Positions 16,218 through 16,319 of a DNA stretch of 16,319 nt are shown piece after piece. The notes under the pieces are model-generated. The model saw only the letters and a list, made by a program, of their open reading frames with translations. It searched no databases and was not told the DNA's origin. This DNA is from an uncultured Bacteroidota bacterium. Lineage in GTDB: Bacteria; Bacteroidota; Bacteroidia; Chitinophagales; Chitinophagaceae. The translations under genes and the position numbers were made by a program. Location: contig CALLKA010000023.1 of assembly GCA_938008665.1 (NCBI GenBank), positions 1 through 16,319 on the forward strand. The letters run 5' to 3'. Within the stretch, counting starts at the first letter, position 1; each line of letters begins with the position of its first letter.

Positions 16218-16319
16218 TTAAGCGATGTTCTCAATTTTGATTTGAGTATAATGAGTTCTGTGACCGTGCTTCTTACGAAAACCCTTACGTCTTTTCATCT
16301 TAAAAGCGATCACCTTGTC
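16218..16319 (-). CDS. rplU: 50S ribosomal protein L21, C-terminal part (5' end outside window)
   Basis: The last 33 codons of a minus-strand gene are visible, ending in TAA at 16218-16220. The block DKVIAFKMKRRKGFRKKHGHR and the ending THYTQIKIENIA match the conserved C-terminus of L21 (KVxVFKxKRRKxYRxxxGHRQ.YTxVxI), which binds 23S rRNA. Its place directly upstream of rpmA supports the call. The promoter and start lie beyond the right edge. Confidence 0.95.
   Translation of the reverse strand, partial: DKVIAFKMKRRKGFRKKHGHRTHYTQIKIENIA

Overview
The window looks like an ordinary chromosomal housekeeping segment from a Bacteroidota bacterium, most likely of the Chitinophagaceae/Chitinophagales type. 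Five things point there: AT-rich DNA, almost no Shine-Dalgarno sites, a Bacteroidota-style long TamB, a deacetylase of the large secreted LmbE type, and a promoter candidate of the TTG-N19-TAnnTTTG kind. Order and family are inferred from protein character only. No mobile element, CRISPR array, tRNA or rRNA is visible.

Layout. Bases 1-214 are the 3' end of rplQ (L17, normally last in the rpoA operon), followed by a strong terminator. carA (carbamoyl-phosphate synthase small subunit) and aroQ (type II dehydroquinase) follow on the plus strand. A minus-strand pair, ggt (secreted gamma-glutamyltransferase) then tamB (4.7 kb envelope protein), converges on aroQ. A 232-bp divergent region separates ggt from a secreted 787-aa PIG-L/LmbE deacetylase and, 17 nt behind it, an unlisted 46-aa membrane microprotein. 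These converge on an APC-family amino-acid permease, which is divergent (45 bp) from a cytoplasmic GH13 alpha-amylase-family enzyme. The GH13 gene converges on a PolX-type gene. Upstream of polX on the minus strand lie a 44-aa Lys/Ala/Pro repeat protein with its own promoter candidate and terminator, then rpmA (L27), and the 3' end of rplU (L21) at the right edge.

Function. The ends are ribosomal protein genes. The middle is metabolism (pyrimidine/arginine, shikimate, glutathione or peptide breakdown, alpha-glucan), envelope assembly and DNA repair, with no single pathway joining them. The points most worth a second look are the PolX protein, whose polymerase catalytic carboxylates appear replaced while all nine PHP metal ligands remain; the 44-aa histone-H1-like repeat gene; the 46-aa glycine-zipper-like membrane protein; and tamB, which has no possible ATG start. 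I did not see a clearly new multi-gene system.
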